Origin: an uncultured Pseudomonadota bacterium
GTDB taxonomy: Bacteria > Pseudomonadota > Gammaproteobacteria > Burkholderiales > Methylophilaceae
Length of the DNA stretch: 33,110 bases
Assembly: GCA_903926935.1 (NCBI GenBank)
Contig: CAIYLB010000082.1
Location: 1 to 33,110, forward strand
Direction: 5' to 3'
In this document: one piece after another, positions 7,504-15,707 of the stretch
Layout: each line of letters begins with the position of its first letter
Numbering within the stretch: position 1 is the first letter of the stretch
Notes under the pieces: model-generated
What the model was told of the DNA's origin: nothing
Databases searched by the model: none
The model's input: the letters and a program-made list of their open reading frames with translations, nothing else
Program-made: the position numbers and the translations under genes

Positions 7504-9357
7504 ATGACCCAAAAACCAAAAGTACATGTCACCGAACTAGTCTTACGCGACGGGCATCAATGCCACATTGCGACGCGTATGCGTACTGAAGACATGTTGC
7601 CAATATGCGCCAAATTAGACGCTATTGGTTTTTGGTCATTAGAAGCATGGGGCGGTGCTACGTTTGATGCCTGCGTGCGATATTTAAAAGAAGATCCTTG
7701 GGAACGCCTAAAAACATTACGTAAAGCTTTGCCGAACACGCGCATACAAATGTTGTTACGCGGTCAAAATTTGCTCGGCTACCGTCATTATTCTGACGAT
7801 GTAGTACGTGCCTTTGTACAAAAATCTGCTGATAATGGCGTAGACGTATTCCGTATTTTTGACGCTTTAAACGACACGCGTAACCTACAAGTTTCTGTAG
7901 AAGCCGTCAAAAAAGCCGGCAAACATGCTGAAGGTACCATTAGCTACACTACCAGCCCAGTTCACGATGTAGCGCACTTTGTGGGTATTGCTAAAGAGCT
8001 TGAAGCCATGGGTTCAGATACCATTGCTATTAAAGATATGGCTGGTTTACTGACACCACAAGCCACTATTGAGCTGGTTAAAGCCTTACGCGCAAATGTA
8101 AATTTACCGATTCATATGCACACACATGCAACCAGTGGTTTGGCGAGTATGAATTTGTTACGCGCGCTTGAGAATGGCGCTTTAATGATAGATACTTGCA
8201 GCGCAGCGTTCTCAGAAGGTGCTAGCCACCCAACTACAGAAAGCATGATTGCCGCCTTACAAGGCACTGAATTTGATACAGGTCTAGACATTGCTGCGGT
8301 ACAAGAAGTGACGGCTTATTTCCGTGACGTGCGTAAAAAATACTGGCAGTTTGAAAGTGAGTTTTCAGGCGTAGACTCACGCGTGTTGATCAACCAAGTA
8401 CCTGGTGGCATGATCTCAAATCTTAGCAATCAGCTTAAAGAGCAAGGCGCACTGCACCGTATGGATGAAGTATTAGCTGAAATTCCATTGGTGCGCAAAG
8501 ATCTAGGCTACATTCCGCTGGTAACACCAACTTCACAAATTGTCGGTACACAAGCCGTATTAAATGTGATGACTGGTCAGCGTTACAAATCTATTACCAA
8601 TGAAGTTAAAAACTACTTTTTAGGCCAATACGGCAAATCCCCTAGCGCGGTTTGTCCTGAAGTTAAAAAACTGGCGATTGGTGATGCAGAACCTATTACT
8701 TGCCGTCCTGCTGACTTATTAGAAGCTGAAATGGCAAGATTGACTAGCGACTCTGAGCGCTTTGCACAATCTGAAGAAGATGTACTGACCTATGCAATGT
8801 TCCCCGACATTGGCAAAACGTACTTACAGGAACGTAACGCAGGTTCATTAGTGCCAGAAGCGCTGTTAGATAAAGCGGCGGTCAATGCTTCATCTTCACG
8901 TTTTGCGCCAAGTGAGTTCAAGGTGACTTTACATGGCGAAACTTTCCATATCAATTTAACTGGTAGCGGCCATGCCGGCGAAGAAAAACGTCCGTTCTAT
9001 GTTTCTATTGACGGTATTGCGGAAGAAGTCATTGTAGAAACTTTAGGTGAGATCGAAGTTTCTGGCAATGGCAGCAGTAGCGGTCAAAAGAAAGCAGTAA
9101 CCAGCAAAAATAGTGCTGGTCGCCCTCGCCCATCTCATGCCGGTCATGTAACAACGTCAATGCCAGGCACAGTGGTTGCGGTTAAAGTAAATGTAGGCGA
9201 TAAAGTAAACGCTGGCGATGGTGTTTTAGTCATTGAAGCGATGAAAATGGAGAATGAAATACAAGCAGCAACTTCAGGCGTCGTGGTAGCGATACATGTC
9301 GTTAAAGGCGATACAGTTACGCCTGATGAATCACTGCTTGAAATTCAACCTGAATAA
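7504..9357 (+). CDS. pycB: Carboxyltransferase plus biotin-carrier subunit, probable pyruvate carboxylase subunit B
   Basis: The 617-residue protein has three parts. An HMGL-like TIM barrel has LRDGHQ near residues 14-19, IKDMAGLL and the metal-binding HMHTHA. A PYC/OadA conserved central domain follows, and a C-terminal biotinyl domain carries EAMKM with Lys581 as the biotin site, after a Lys/Ser/Gly-rich linker. OadA of the Na+-pumping oxaloacetate decarboxylase has the same layout. However, no membrane subunits (oadB, oadG) are nearby, while a biotin carboxylase is directly upstream, so pyruvate to oxaloacetate carboxylation is the better call. A strong terminator follows. Confidence 0.88.
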   Translation: MTQKPKVHVTELVLRDGHQCHIATRMRTEDMLPICAKLDAIGFWSLEAWGGATFDACVRYLKEDPWERLKTLRKALPNTRIQMLLRGQNLLGYRHYSDDVVRAFVQKSADNGVDVFRIFDALNDTRNLQVSVEAVKKAGKHAEGTISYTTSPVHDVAHFVGIAKELEAMGSDTIAIKDMAGLLTPQATIELVKALRANVNLPIHMHTHATSGLASMNLLRALENGALMIDTCSAAFSEGASHPTTESMIAALQGTEFDTGLDIAAVQEVTAYFRDVRKKYWQFESEFSGVDSRVLINQVPGGMISNLSNQLKEQGALHRMDEVLAEIPLVRKDLGYIPLVTPTSQIVGTQAVLNVMTGQRYKSITNEVKNYFLGQYGKSPSAVCPEVKKLAIGDAEPITCRPADLLEAEMARLTSDSERFAQSEEDVLTYAMFPDIGKTYLQERNAGSLVPEALLDKAAVNASSSRFAPSEFKVTLHGETFHINLTGSGHAGEEKRPFYVSIDGIAEEVIVETLGEIEVSGNGSSSGQKKAVTSKNSAGRPRPSHAGHVTTSMPGTVVAVKVNVGDKVNAGDGVLVIEAMKMENEIQAATSGVVVAIHVVKGDTVTPDESLLEIQPE

Positions 9358-9379
9358 TCGATTAGCGATATAAATCTTT

Positions 9380-9410
9380 AGCCGACAGCACTTTTATGTC
9401 GGCTTTTTTT
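9380..9410 (+). terminator. Intrinsic terminator of pycAB
   Basis: A perfect 8-bp stem AGCCGACA/TGTCGGCT with a 9-nt loop is followed by a run of six further T. It lies 23 nt after the pycB stop and only 23 nt before the maf start. Confidence 0.93.
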
Positions 9411-9433
9411 ATTCACACAATTTAGCCAAAAAT

Positions 9434-10015
9434 ATGCATGCAAATCTAATCCTAGCTTCGTCCTCCGTTTATCGACGTGAGTTATTAACACGCTTGCAAT
9501 TACCATTTAGTTGCGTCACGCCAGACGTAGATGAAAGCGCGTTAGCACACGAACTACCGCAAGAAACGGCCTTAAGATTAGCTCAAGTTAAAGCTAGAAA
9601 AGTGGCGTTAGATAATCCTAATGCGTTGATTATCGGCTGTGACCAAGTGGCAACCTTGGATAATATACAACTAGGCAAACCGCTAACGCATGAGAACGCG
9701 ACCAAGCAATTACGCCTAATGCGTGGCCGAGAAGTGGTTTTTCATAGCGCGCTATGCCTATACAACCCGCTTACCCTTAATATGCAGGCTGAGGTTGTTC
9801 CTTATGTTGTGACATTTAGGGATTTAAGTGATGCACAGATTGAAAGTTACTTAATTAAAGAGCAACCGTATCAATGTGCTGGTAGTGCAAAATCAGAAGG
9901 TTTGGGCATCGCCATTATAGAAAAAATGACCGGAGATGATCCGAATGCGCTTATTGGCTTACCGCTGATCAAACTAGTCAGCATGTTATTTAATGAAGGT
10001 GTAAATGTAATATAA
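9434..10015 (+). CDS. yceF: Maf-like nucleotide pyrophosphatase, YceF subfamily (7-methyl-GTP type)
   Basis: The 193-residue protein has the Maf opening [14 protein letters not shown], the catalytic-loop IIGCDQV (Asp70), GKPLTHENA, and the [11 protein letters not shown] plus [10 protein letters not shown] motifs. It resembles E. coli YceF, the Maf subgroup hydrolysing 7-methyl-GTP, more than the dTTP/UTP subgroup. It probably removes aberrant nucleotides in the cytosol. In E. coli yceF lies beside yceD-rpmF-plsX; here the carboxylase pair separates them. No Shine-Dalgarno is visible, and the pycB terminator ends 23 nt upstream, so its promoter must overlap that terminator or the pycB end, or it relies on readthrough. 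Confidence 0.93.
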   Translation: MHANLILASSSVYRRELLTRLQLPFSCVTPDVDESALAHELPQETALRLAQVKARKVALDNPNALIIGCDQVATLDNIQLGKPLTHENATKQLRLMRGREVVFHSALCLYNPLTLNMQAEVVPYVVTFRDLSDAQIESYLIKEQPYQCAGSAKSEGLGIAIIEKMTGDDPNALIGLPLIKLVSMLFNEGVNVI

Positions 10016-10134
10016 GCACCTACTACTGGCGAAGTTAAATCTAAGCCAACTTATTGTGAATATAAACAAGAAACGACATCATCAGTAAAATCGCTAATAA
10101 ATCTACTATTAGCTCATCAAAAGTTAGGGAATTT

Positions 10135-10857
10135 GTGAAATTTGGAACCTTATATTTAATCCCAGTCACACTTGGAGACGACAATATTAGCAAAGTGTTG
10201 CCAGCCGATGTGCTTAGTCTTGCTCAGCAACTCGACACCTTTGTGGTTGAAAGTGAAAAGTCGGCACGCCATTTTCTAAGCACCATTAAAACCATTAAGC
10301 CGGTGCGTGAGTTAACGTTAAACTTACTCAATGAACATACTGAAGATAAGGATGTAGCGGGCTTATTAGCGCCGTTATTAGCAGGCAAAGATGTTGGCCT
10401 CATGAGCGATGCTGGCTGCCCAGGCATTGCTGATCCTGGAGCTAAGCTGGTTGAGTTAGCGCACCAAAAAGGCGTTCGTGTTGTGCCATTTGTCGGGCCA
10501 AGTTCTATCGTATTAAGCTTAATGGCTTCTGGTCTAAATGGCCAGCAGTTCGCTTTCTTAGGCTATCTGCCTATCGACAAAGCCTTGCGTAATCAAAAGC
10601 TGAAAGAGATTGAAAAACGGTCTTTAAGCCACAAAGAAACACAATTATTCATTGAAACGCCTTATCGTAATCAGCACATGTTAGAGGCTATTTTAGCGGT
10701 ATGCCAAGCTAATACCAGGCTATGTGTCGCTTGTGATATCAGTTTAAGCACTGAAATGATCATCACGAGAACGATTGCTAGTTGGAAAAAAAATCCACTC
10801 CCAGAACTGCATAAACGGCCAACAGTATTTTTATTACTGGCCGAGTTTCTGACTTAG
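10135..10857 (+). CDS. SAM-dependent methyltransferase, tetrapyrrole-methylase family (RsmI-like)
   Basis: This 240-residue protein begins [12 protein letters not shown] and carries [33 protein letters not shown] and [12 protein letters not shown]. These correspond to the SDAG, VPGPSA and FESPHR blocks of RsmI, the 16S rRNA C1402 2'-O-methyltransferase. It is shorter and clearly divergent (no IGNLEDI block, lacking the RsmI C-terminal region), so it is better called a paralogous family member of unknown substrate. A GTG start with AGGG upstream fits the family N-terminus. Its stop overlaps the rnhB stop on the other strand. Confidence 0.82.
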   Translation: MKFGTLYLIPVTLGDDNISKVLPADVLSLAQQLDTFVVESEKSARHFLSTIKTIKPVRELTLNLLNEHTEDKDVAGLLAPLLAGKDVGLMSDAGCPGIADPGAKLVELAHQKGVRVVPFVGPSSIVLSLMASGLNGQQFAFLGYLPIDKALRNQKLKEIEKRSLSHKETQLFIETPYRNQHMLEAILAVCQANTRLCVACDISLSTEMIITRTIASWKKNPLPELHKRPTVFLLLAEFLT

Positions 10858-11468
10858 TCTTTTGCAGTTAAGTTAAGCATCATCACTTTCTTAACAGGCG
10901 CATAACTAAGTCTGTGTATGGGCGAAACACCATGTAAAGCCAGCATCTCAAGATGAAAGGCAGTTGGGTAACCTTTATGCTTGGCAAATCCATAGCTTGG
11001 GTACTCCTTATCCAAAGCATATAACTCGTGATCACGCGCCACTTTAGCCAAAATAGACGCGGCAGAAATAGCTTGTACTTTACTATCACCCTGCACGATT
11101 GCTTCACATGGCAAGTCTATTTTAGGACACTTATTACCATCAACTTGGACATATATTTCAGCTGCATATAACGCACTATTAAATTGCTGCTGAAGTAGTT
11201 CAATCGCGCGTTTCATCGCTAGCAAACTGGCTTGCAGAATATTAATATCGTCAATTTCTTCTACGCTACTACTCGCAATCGCCCAAGCTAATGCGTGCTG
11301 CTTGATTTCAATACTTAATAAATCACGTTTTTTTTCAGATAGTTTTTTTGAATCAACGAGACCTGATATTGGCCGTTCAGGATTTAAAATCACCGCAGCG
11401 GCATACACCGCACCAGCCAATGGTCCACGGCCAGCTTCATCTACGCCACAAATTAAGGTTAATGCCAT
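10854..11468 (-). CDS. rnhB: Ribonuclease HII
   Basis: The 204-residue enzyme cleaves RNA in RNA-DNA hybrids and removes single ribonucleotides from DNA. The catalytic acids are visible: Asp10-Glu11 in [12 protein letters not shown], Asp110 in VQVDGNKCP and Asp128 in [22 protein letters not shown], with [14 protein letters not shown] downstream. It is the last gene of the lpx supercluster, 25 bp after lpxB. Its TAA interlocks with the TAG of the converging methyltransferase gene (TTAG), leaving no room for a terminator between them. Confidence 0.97.
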   Translation of the reverse strand: MALTLICGVDEAGRGPLAGAVYAAAVILNPERPISGLVDSKKLSEKKRDLLSIEIKQHALAWAIASSSVEEIDDINILQASLLAMKRAIELLQQQFNSALYAAEIYVQVDGNKCPKIDLPCEAIVQGDSKVQAISAASILAKVARDHELYALDKEYPSYGFAKHKGYPTAFHLEMLALHGVSPIHRLSYAPVKKVMMLNLTAKD

Positions 11469-11493
11469 TGATATTTAAGCGTGTTTAAAATAA

Positions 11494-12627
11494 TTATGAC
11501 AAATGTGCCAGTATGGCCACAGCCGCTTTTTCAGCAGTATTTTGCCGCAAACTGTGGTGAATTTTTATAAATTCAGCTTTAATTTCGGCAGCATAATCGG
11601 TATCAAGCAGCAGTTTTAATGCAGCTTCAGCTAATTTTTCTGGAGTTGAATCATCTTGCAGCAATTCAGGTACAACAAATTTACCGGCTAAGATATTTGG
11701 CAAGCCTACATAAGGTTGCAAACGCATACGCTTGAGTATTTTCCAGCTTAAATTAGACATACGATAGGTAATCACCATCGGCTTTTTCAATAAAGCAGCT
11801 TCAAGTGTTGCCGTACCAGAAGCGACAATAATGACATCAGCCGCTTCCATCGCCTCATGTGCATGGCCAAACAATATTTGTATAGGCAAACTAGATTCCT
11901 CGTGGAAAATAGCCAATTCAAATATTTGGCGTGTCTCACGCGTAATTAAAGGGACTAAAAAAATTGCATTAGGCTGTTCTGCATAGATCAGCTTAGCCGT
12001 TTTCACAAACAATTCAGCATGCTCCTGCAATTCACTTTGTCGGCTACCTGGCAGCATGGCAATAACCAATGCAGTAGATTTCACTTTAAGTGCTATGCGA
12101 GCAGCCAGTACGTCAGGCTCCATAGGCAACATATCAGCCAGTGGATGTCCTACATAGGTCACAGGAATGCGTGCTTTTTCATACAAAGCCGGTTCAAACG
12201 GAAATAAGGCCAACATGTGCGTTACTGCACGTTTGATTTTTTTTAGCCTATTTTTACGCCAAGCCCAAATAGATGGACTGACGTAATGTATGGTTTTAAT
12301 GCCTTTGTTTTTAAGTTTTTTTTCTAGCCAAAAATTGAAATCTGGAGCGTCAATTCCAATGAATAAATCTAAACGATTGTTTAAAAAATGATTCAGTAGC
12401 TGGCGGCGTAACCTAAGTAAACCAAATAAATGTTTAATGACTTCTACATAACCACGCACAGACAAGCGTTCAATTGGAAATAGCGACTGCGCCCCTTCGC
12501 TAATCATCTTAGGGCCAGCAATACCGACAAATTCGATATCTGCACGCTTTTGTTTTAATGCCTGCATAAGATGACTGCCAAGCAAATCACCTGAGGCTTC
12601 ACCCGCGACAATGCCAATTCTAAGCAT
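11494..12627 (-). CDS. lpxB: Lipid-A-disaccharide synthase
   Basis: LpxB joins UDP-2,3-diacylglucosamine and lipid X to form the tetraacyldisaccharide 1-phosphate at the inner membrane (GT19). The 377-residue length is standard. The N-terminal GIVAGEASGDLLGSHLM, SPSIWAWRKNR, FPFEPALYE and LPGSRQSEL are family signatures, and the C-terminal domain has VASGTATLEAALLKKPMVITYRM for UDP-sugar binding. It starts 9 bp after lpxA. Confidence 0.98.
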   Translation of the reverse strand: MLRIGIVAGEASGDLLGSHLMQALKQKRADIEFVGIAGPKMISEGAQSLFPIERLSVRGYVEVIKHLFGLLRLRRQLLNHFLNNRLDLFIGIDAPDFNFWLEKKLKNKGIKTIHYVSPSIWAWRKNRLKKIKRAVTHMLALFPFEPALYEKARIPVTYVGHPLADMLPMEPDVLAARIALKVKSTALVIAMLPGSRQSELQEHAELFVKTAKLIYAEQPNAIFLVPLITRETRQIFELAIFHEESSLPIQILFGHAHEAMEAADVIIVASGTATLEAALLKKPMVITYRMSNLSWKILKRMRLQPYVGLPNILAGKFVVPELLQDDSTPEKLAEAALKLLLDTDYAAEIKAEFIKIHHSLRQNTAEKAAVAILAHLS

Positions 12628-12636
12628 ACAGATAAC

Positions 12637-13419
12637 CTAGCGAACGATACCGCGAGTAGATTTGCTAAGGAATTCTGTCAGCAAGCTAATTTCCGGCGTA
12701 TTTTTTTGCATGCTAGCAAGCTCGACTTTAGCTTCTTCTAAAGAGAGTCCATTACGATATAAAGCTTTATAAGCACGCTTGATTTGCAAAATACTTTCAG
12801 GGCTAAATCCTCTACGTTTTAGGCCCTCAGCATTAATTCCGTGTGGTTTTCCATCGTAGCCTGCAGCCATTACGTAAGGTGGAATATCCTTAAACACAAC
12901 AGAACCGACAGCCGTAATTACATGTGATCCAATTTTACAAAATTGATGGATAAGCGTAAAACCACCTAAAATAGCATAATCGTCAATATCTACATGACCA
13001 GCCAAAGATGAGTTGTTGGCTAAAATAGTGTTATTACCGATCTGACAGTCATGCGCAATGTGCACATAAGCCATAATCCAGTTATCGTTGCCTATCTTAG
13101 TGGTGTTTTTATCTTGAACAGTGCCACGGTTAAAAGTACAAAACTCGCGAATAGTATTGTTATCGCCAATTTCTAATAAAGTTGGCTCACCATTGTACTT
13201 TTTATCTTGTGGTGCCTCACCTAGTGAAGAATACTGAAAAATATGATTATTCTTACCAATATTGGTTGGTCCATTAATCATGACGTGACCAGCAACGCGC
13301 GTGCCCACATCAATTTTAACGTTGGCTCCAATAATAGAAAAAGGGCCTATTTCTACACTTGAATCTAGCTCTGCCGTGGCATCGATAATTGCCGTTGGGT
13401 GGATTTTTGCTACTAACAT
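12637..13419 (-). CDS. lpxA: UDP-N-acetylglucosamine O-acyltransferase
   Basis: LpxA catalyses the first step of lipid A synthesis, acyl transfer from hydroxyacyl-ACP to UDP-GlcNAc. The left-handed beta-helix is seen as hexapeptide repeats over residues about 5-190, with the catalytic His in VHIAHDCQIGNN (His123, equivalent to E. coli His125) and the C-terminal helical domain containing GLKRRGFS. The 260-residue length is normal. It is 3 bp after fabZ and 9 bp before lpxB, the usual tight fabZ-lpxA-lpxB unit. Confidence 0.98.
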   Translation of the reverse strand: MLVAKIHPTAIIDATAELDSSVEIGPFSIIGANVKIDVGTRVAGHVMINGPTNIGKNNHIFQYSSLGEAPQDKKYNGEPTLLEIGDNNTIREFCTFNRGTVQDKNTTKIGNDNWIMAYVHIAHDCQIGNNTILANNSSLAGHVDIDDYAILGGFTLIHQFCKIGSHVITAVGSVVFKDIPPYVMAAGYDGKPHGINAEGLKRRGFSPESILQIKRAYKALYRNGLSLEEAKVELASMQKNTPEISLLTEFLSKSTRGIVR

Positions 13420-13422
13420 TAC

Positions 13423-13899
13423 CTACTTCTCTTTTTTATCGATTGCTTTTAATATACACATCATTTGTGCTTCAGCGACGATGGCACCATCAACGCGAGC
13501 CACACCTGAATATTTCCAAATACCTTTTAAAATACGGTCAATTTTAACGTTAAGCACAATTTGATCACCTGGCGAAACCGGTTTTTTAAATCGTGCGTTA
13601 TCGATACCAGCAAAATAATAAACGGAATCATCGCTAGGTTTAACATTCATAGTCTTAAAGGATAATATAGCTGCGGCCTGCGCCATAGCCTCAATAATCA
13701 GTACACCGGGCATTACTGGATGATATGGAAAATGTCCCGGGAAAAATGGTTCATTGATCGTCACATTTTTAATCGCGGTAATTTCTTTGCCTAATTCCAT
13801 AGATATAACGCGGTCTACCAGCACAAATGGGTAACGGTGCGGTAAATGATCCAATATTTCATGGATGTCCATACTTGTTGAAGTGATTTCGTTAGTCAT
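13423..13899 (-). CDS. fabZ: 3-hydroxyacyl-[ACP] dehydratase
   Basis: A single hot-dog fold of 158 residues. The active-site helix motif [24 protein letters not shown] has His56 and Glu70, and [11 protein letters not shown] is also typical. FabZ dehydrates 3-hydroxyacyl-ACP for fatty-acid elongation, competing with LpxA/LpxD for the same substrate, which explains its position between lpxD and lpxA. A 90-bp gap separates it from lpxD. Confidence 0.98.
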   Translation of the reverse strand: MTNEITSTSMDIHEILDHLPHRYPFVLVDRVISMELGKEITAIKNVTINEPFFPGHFPYHPVMPGVLIIEAMAQAAAILSFKTMNVKPSDDSVYYFAGIDNARFKKPVSPGDQIVLNVKIDRILKGIWKYSGVARVDGAIVAEAQMMCILKAIDKKEK

Positions 13900-13989
13900 T
13901 TTTATCTCAGCTTACTTTTTAGTTAGGTGCTAATTGATTCTATTGTCACTTAAATGCATGTCTCTAGCTTGGACATTAATTAATCTTGG

Positions 13990-15024
13990 TTAGGTAGATT
14001 TTAACAGAGCCAGCTCTTTTTCAAGGTTTTTAATTTGCACTGACAAGCTATCTAGGTTGCGGATTTTAGCTGCGGTATTAAGCCACGCCTTATGGGTTTG
14101 AAATGGCATCAGAGCGGTGTAGGTATCGGCTTTCGCTAAAGAACGCGTAATCATGCTTCCTGGCGAAATTGTGACGTGATCGGTGATAGTTAGGTGACCC
14201 AAAATCATAGCAGCCCCACCAATTTTACAGTGCCGGCCAATCTTGGCGCTGCCCGCAATGCCTGTTGCACCAGCAATTACAGTGTGCGCACCAATAATGC
14301 AGTTATGCCCAATTTGAATCAAATTATCCAGCTTAACGCCCTCTTCGATAATTGTGTCATCTAAAGCGCCACGGTCTATCGTAGTGTTTGCACCAATATC
14401 CACATTGGCGTGAATCACAACACGGCCAACTTGTGGTATTTTAAGCCAAACGCCTGATTCTTCAGCATAACCAAAACCATCTGAGCCTATCACTGCACCA
14501 GTAAATAGGTGGCAATTCTGGCCAATTACGCAATCATGCTTGATAACAACGTGTGGCTCTAAGCGTGTGTTGTCGGCAATTGTGACATTATTTTCGATGA
14601 CACAGCCAGCGCCAATAATCACATTTTCGCCCAACACTACATTTTCACCAATGACAACCATAGCCCCAATGCTACAAGAGGCAGGAATAGTCGCTGTTGC
14701 GTCTACCACAGAGGATAGTGCAATACCCACCTTAACCGTGGCAGGAGGATTTAAAAACGCGGAAACCTTAGCAAAATATGCATAAGGATTATCGACAATA
14801 ATTCTTGGAAGTGCGGTTAAATCTGCATCACGCTCTTTCAATACAAAAGCACTTGCTTCGCATGAAACAAGTGCTTTTTGGTATTTAGCATCATTGATAA
14901 AACAAATGTCACCAGACTTTGCATTAGTCAATGAGGCAACGCCTGATATCGACACCGTATCGTCACCGAGTACATAGCCACCTAAGGTTTGTGCAATAGC
15001 ACTAAGTGAGTATTGTTTACTCAT
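13990..15024 (-). CDS. lpxD: UDP-3-O-acylglucosamine N-acyltransferase
   Basis: LpxD adds the N-linked hydroxyacyl chain in the third step of lipid A synthesis. The 344 residues comprise an N-terminal uridine-binding domain (to about 100), a long hexapeptide beta-helix including GSDGFGYA and [15 protein letters not shown], and a C-terminal helix with [15 protein letters not shown] precedes the ATG. It lies 55 bp after skp. Confidence 0.97.
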   Translation of the reverse strand: MSKQYSLSAIAQTLGGYVLGDDTVSISGVASLTNAKSGDICFINDAKYQKALVSCEASAFVLKERDADLTALPRIIVDNPYAYFAKVSAFLNPPATVKVGIALSSVVDATATIPASCSIGAMVVIGENVVLGENVIIGAGCVIENNVTIADNTRLEPHVVIKHDCVIGQNCHLFTGAVIGSDGFGYAEESGVWLKIPQVGRVVIHANVDIGANTTIDRGALDDTIIEEGVKLDNLIQIGHNCIIGAHTVIAGATGIAGSAKIGRHCKIGGAAMILGHLTITDHVTISPGSMITRSLAKADTYTALMPFQTHKAWLNTAAKIRNLDSLSVQIKNLEKELALLKST

Positions 15025-15079
15025 TAGCTAACCCTTAAAGAATAGTGGCTAAATTAAATGAATGGTGTGGCTTATTAAA

Positions 15080-15583
15080 TTACTTTTTACCCAATAACTT
15101 TAAAACCTTATCGGTGATATCAATTTTATCAGCCGCGTAAGCAACACCACTGTACATCACTAAATCATAACTTTCTGCTTTGGCAACAGTTTGCACGGCT
15201 TTATTAATACGATCTTGTAGGCTACCAAGTTCTTCATTTTTACGTAGATTGATATCTTCACGTAACTCGCGCTGCTTACGTTGAAACTCCACCTTTATAT
15301 TTTGTATATCACGCTCTTTATTCCGGCGCTCAGCTTCTGTGATTGTCAGGCCATCTTTATCCAGTGCCGTTTCTAAATCTTTAATTTGTTTAGCCATACG
15401 ATCTAATTCTTGTGAACGCGGACTGAATTCTCGCTCTAATTTTTTGCCACTTTCCGCAGTTTGTGGCGCTTCTTGCAGAATTTTATCTACTTGTACATAA
15501 CCTACTTTTAGCTCAGAACTATGTGCCGTTAAAGCTAAACTCAATAAACCAGCTAATACTAATCTTTTAAATGTGTTGCTCAA
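15080..15583 (-). CDS. skp: Periplasmic chaperone Skp/OmpH family
   Basis: This 167-residue protein has a Sec signal peptide (KRLVLAGLLSLALTAHS, cleavage near residue 22), then KVGYVQVDKILQEAP, a long charged coiled-coil segment (about 45-115), and a C-terminal AESYDLVMY...DITDKVLKLL, the Skp/OmpH layout. It holds unfolded outer-membrane proteins in the periplasm on the way to BamA, encoded just upstream. The start is a TTG, supported by a strong AGGAG nine bases before it; no ATG gives a signal peptide. Confidence 0.95.
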   Translation of the reverse strand: MSNTFKRLVLAGLLSLALTAHSSELKVGYVQVDKILQEAPQTAESGKKLEREFSPRSQELDRMAKQIKDLETALDKDGLTITEAERRNKERDIQNIKVEFQRKQRELREDINLRKNEELGSLQDRINKAVQTVAKAESYDLVMYSGVAYAADKIDITDKVLKLLGKK

Positions 15584-15707
15584 TTAAAATCTCCTAAAAC
15601 ATCTGCTATTAACAATAATTTGATTATGCCACAAGCGCCTACTGTCTTATTAATCTACCAGCAGTATTTTTCAGGTCAGCCGCTTGTATGACTAAAAACC
15701 ACCTATA

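Noticed and set aside
7504-9357. Na+-pumping oxaloacetate decarboxylase alpha subunit
   Set aside because: The domain layout fits, but no beta or gamma membrane subunits are present and a biotin carboxylase is adjacent, so pyruvate carboxylase is preferred.
10883-11107. 74-residue minus-strand ORF inside rnhB
   Set aside because: It is in a different frame within rnhB; the rnhB frame carries all catalytic residues without interruption, so this is not a frameshift remnant.
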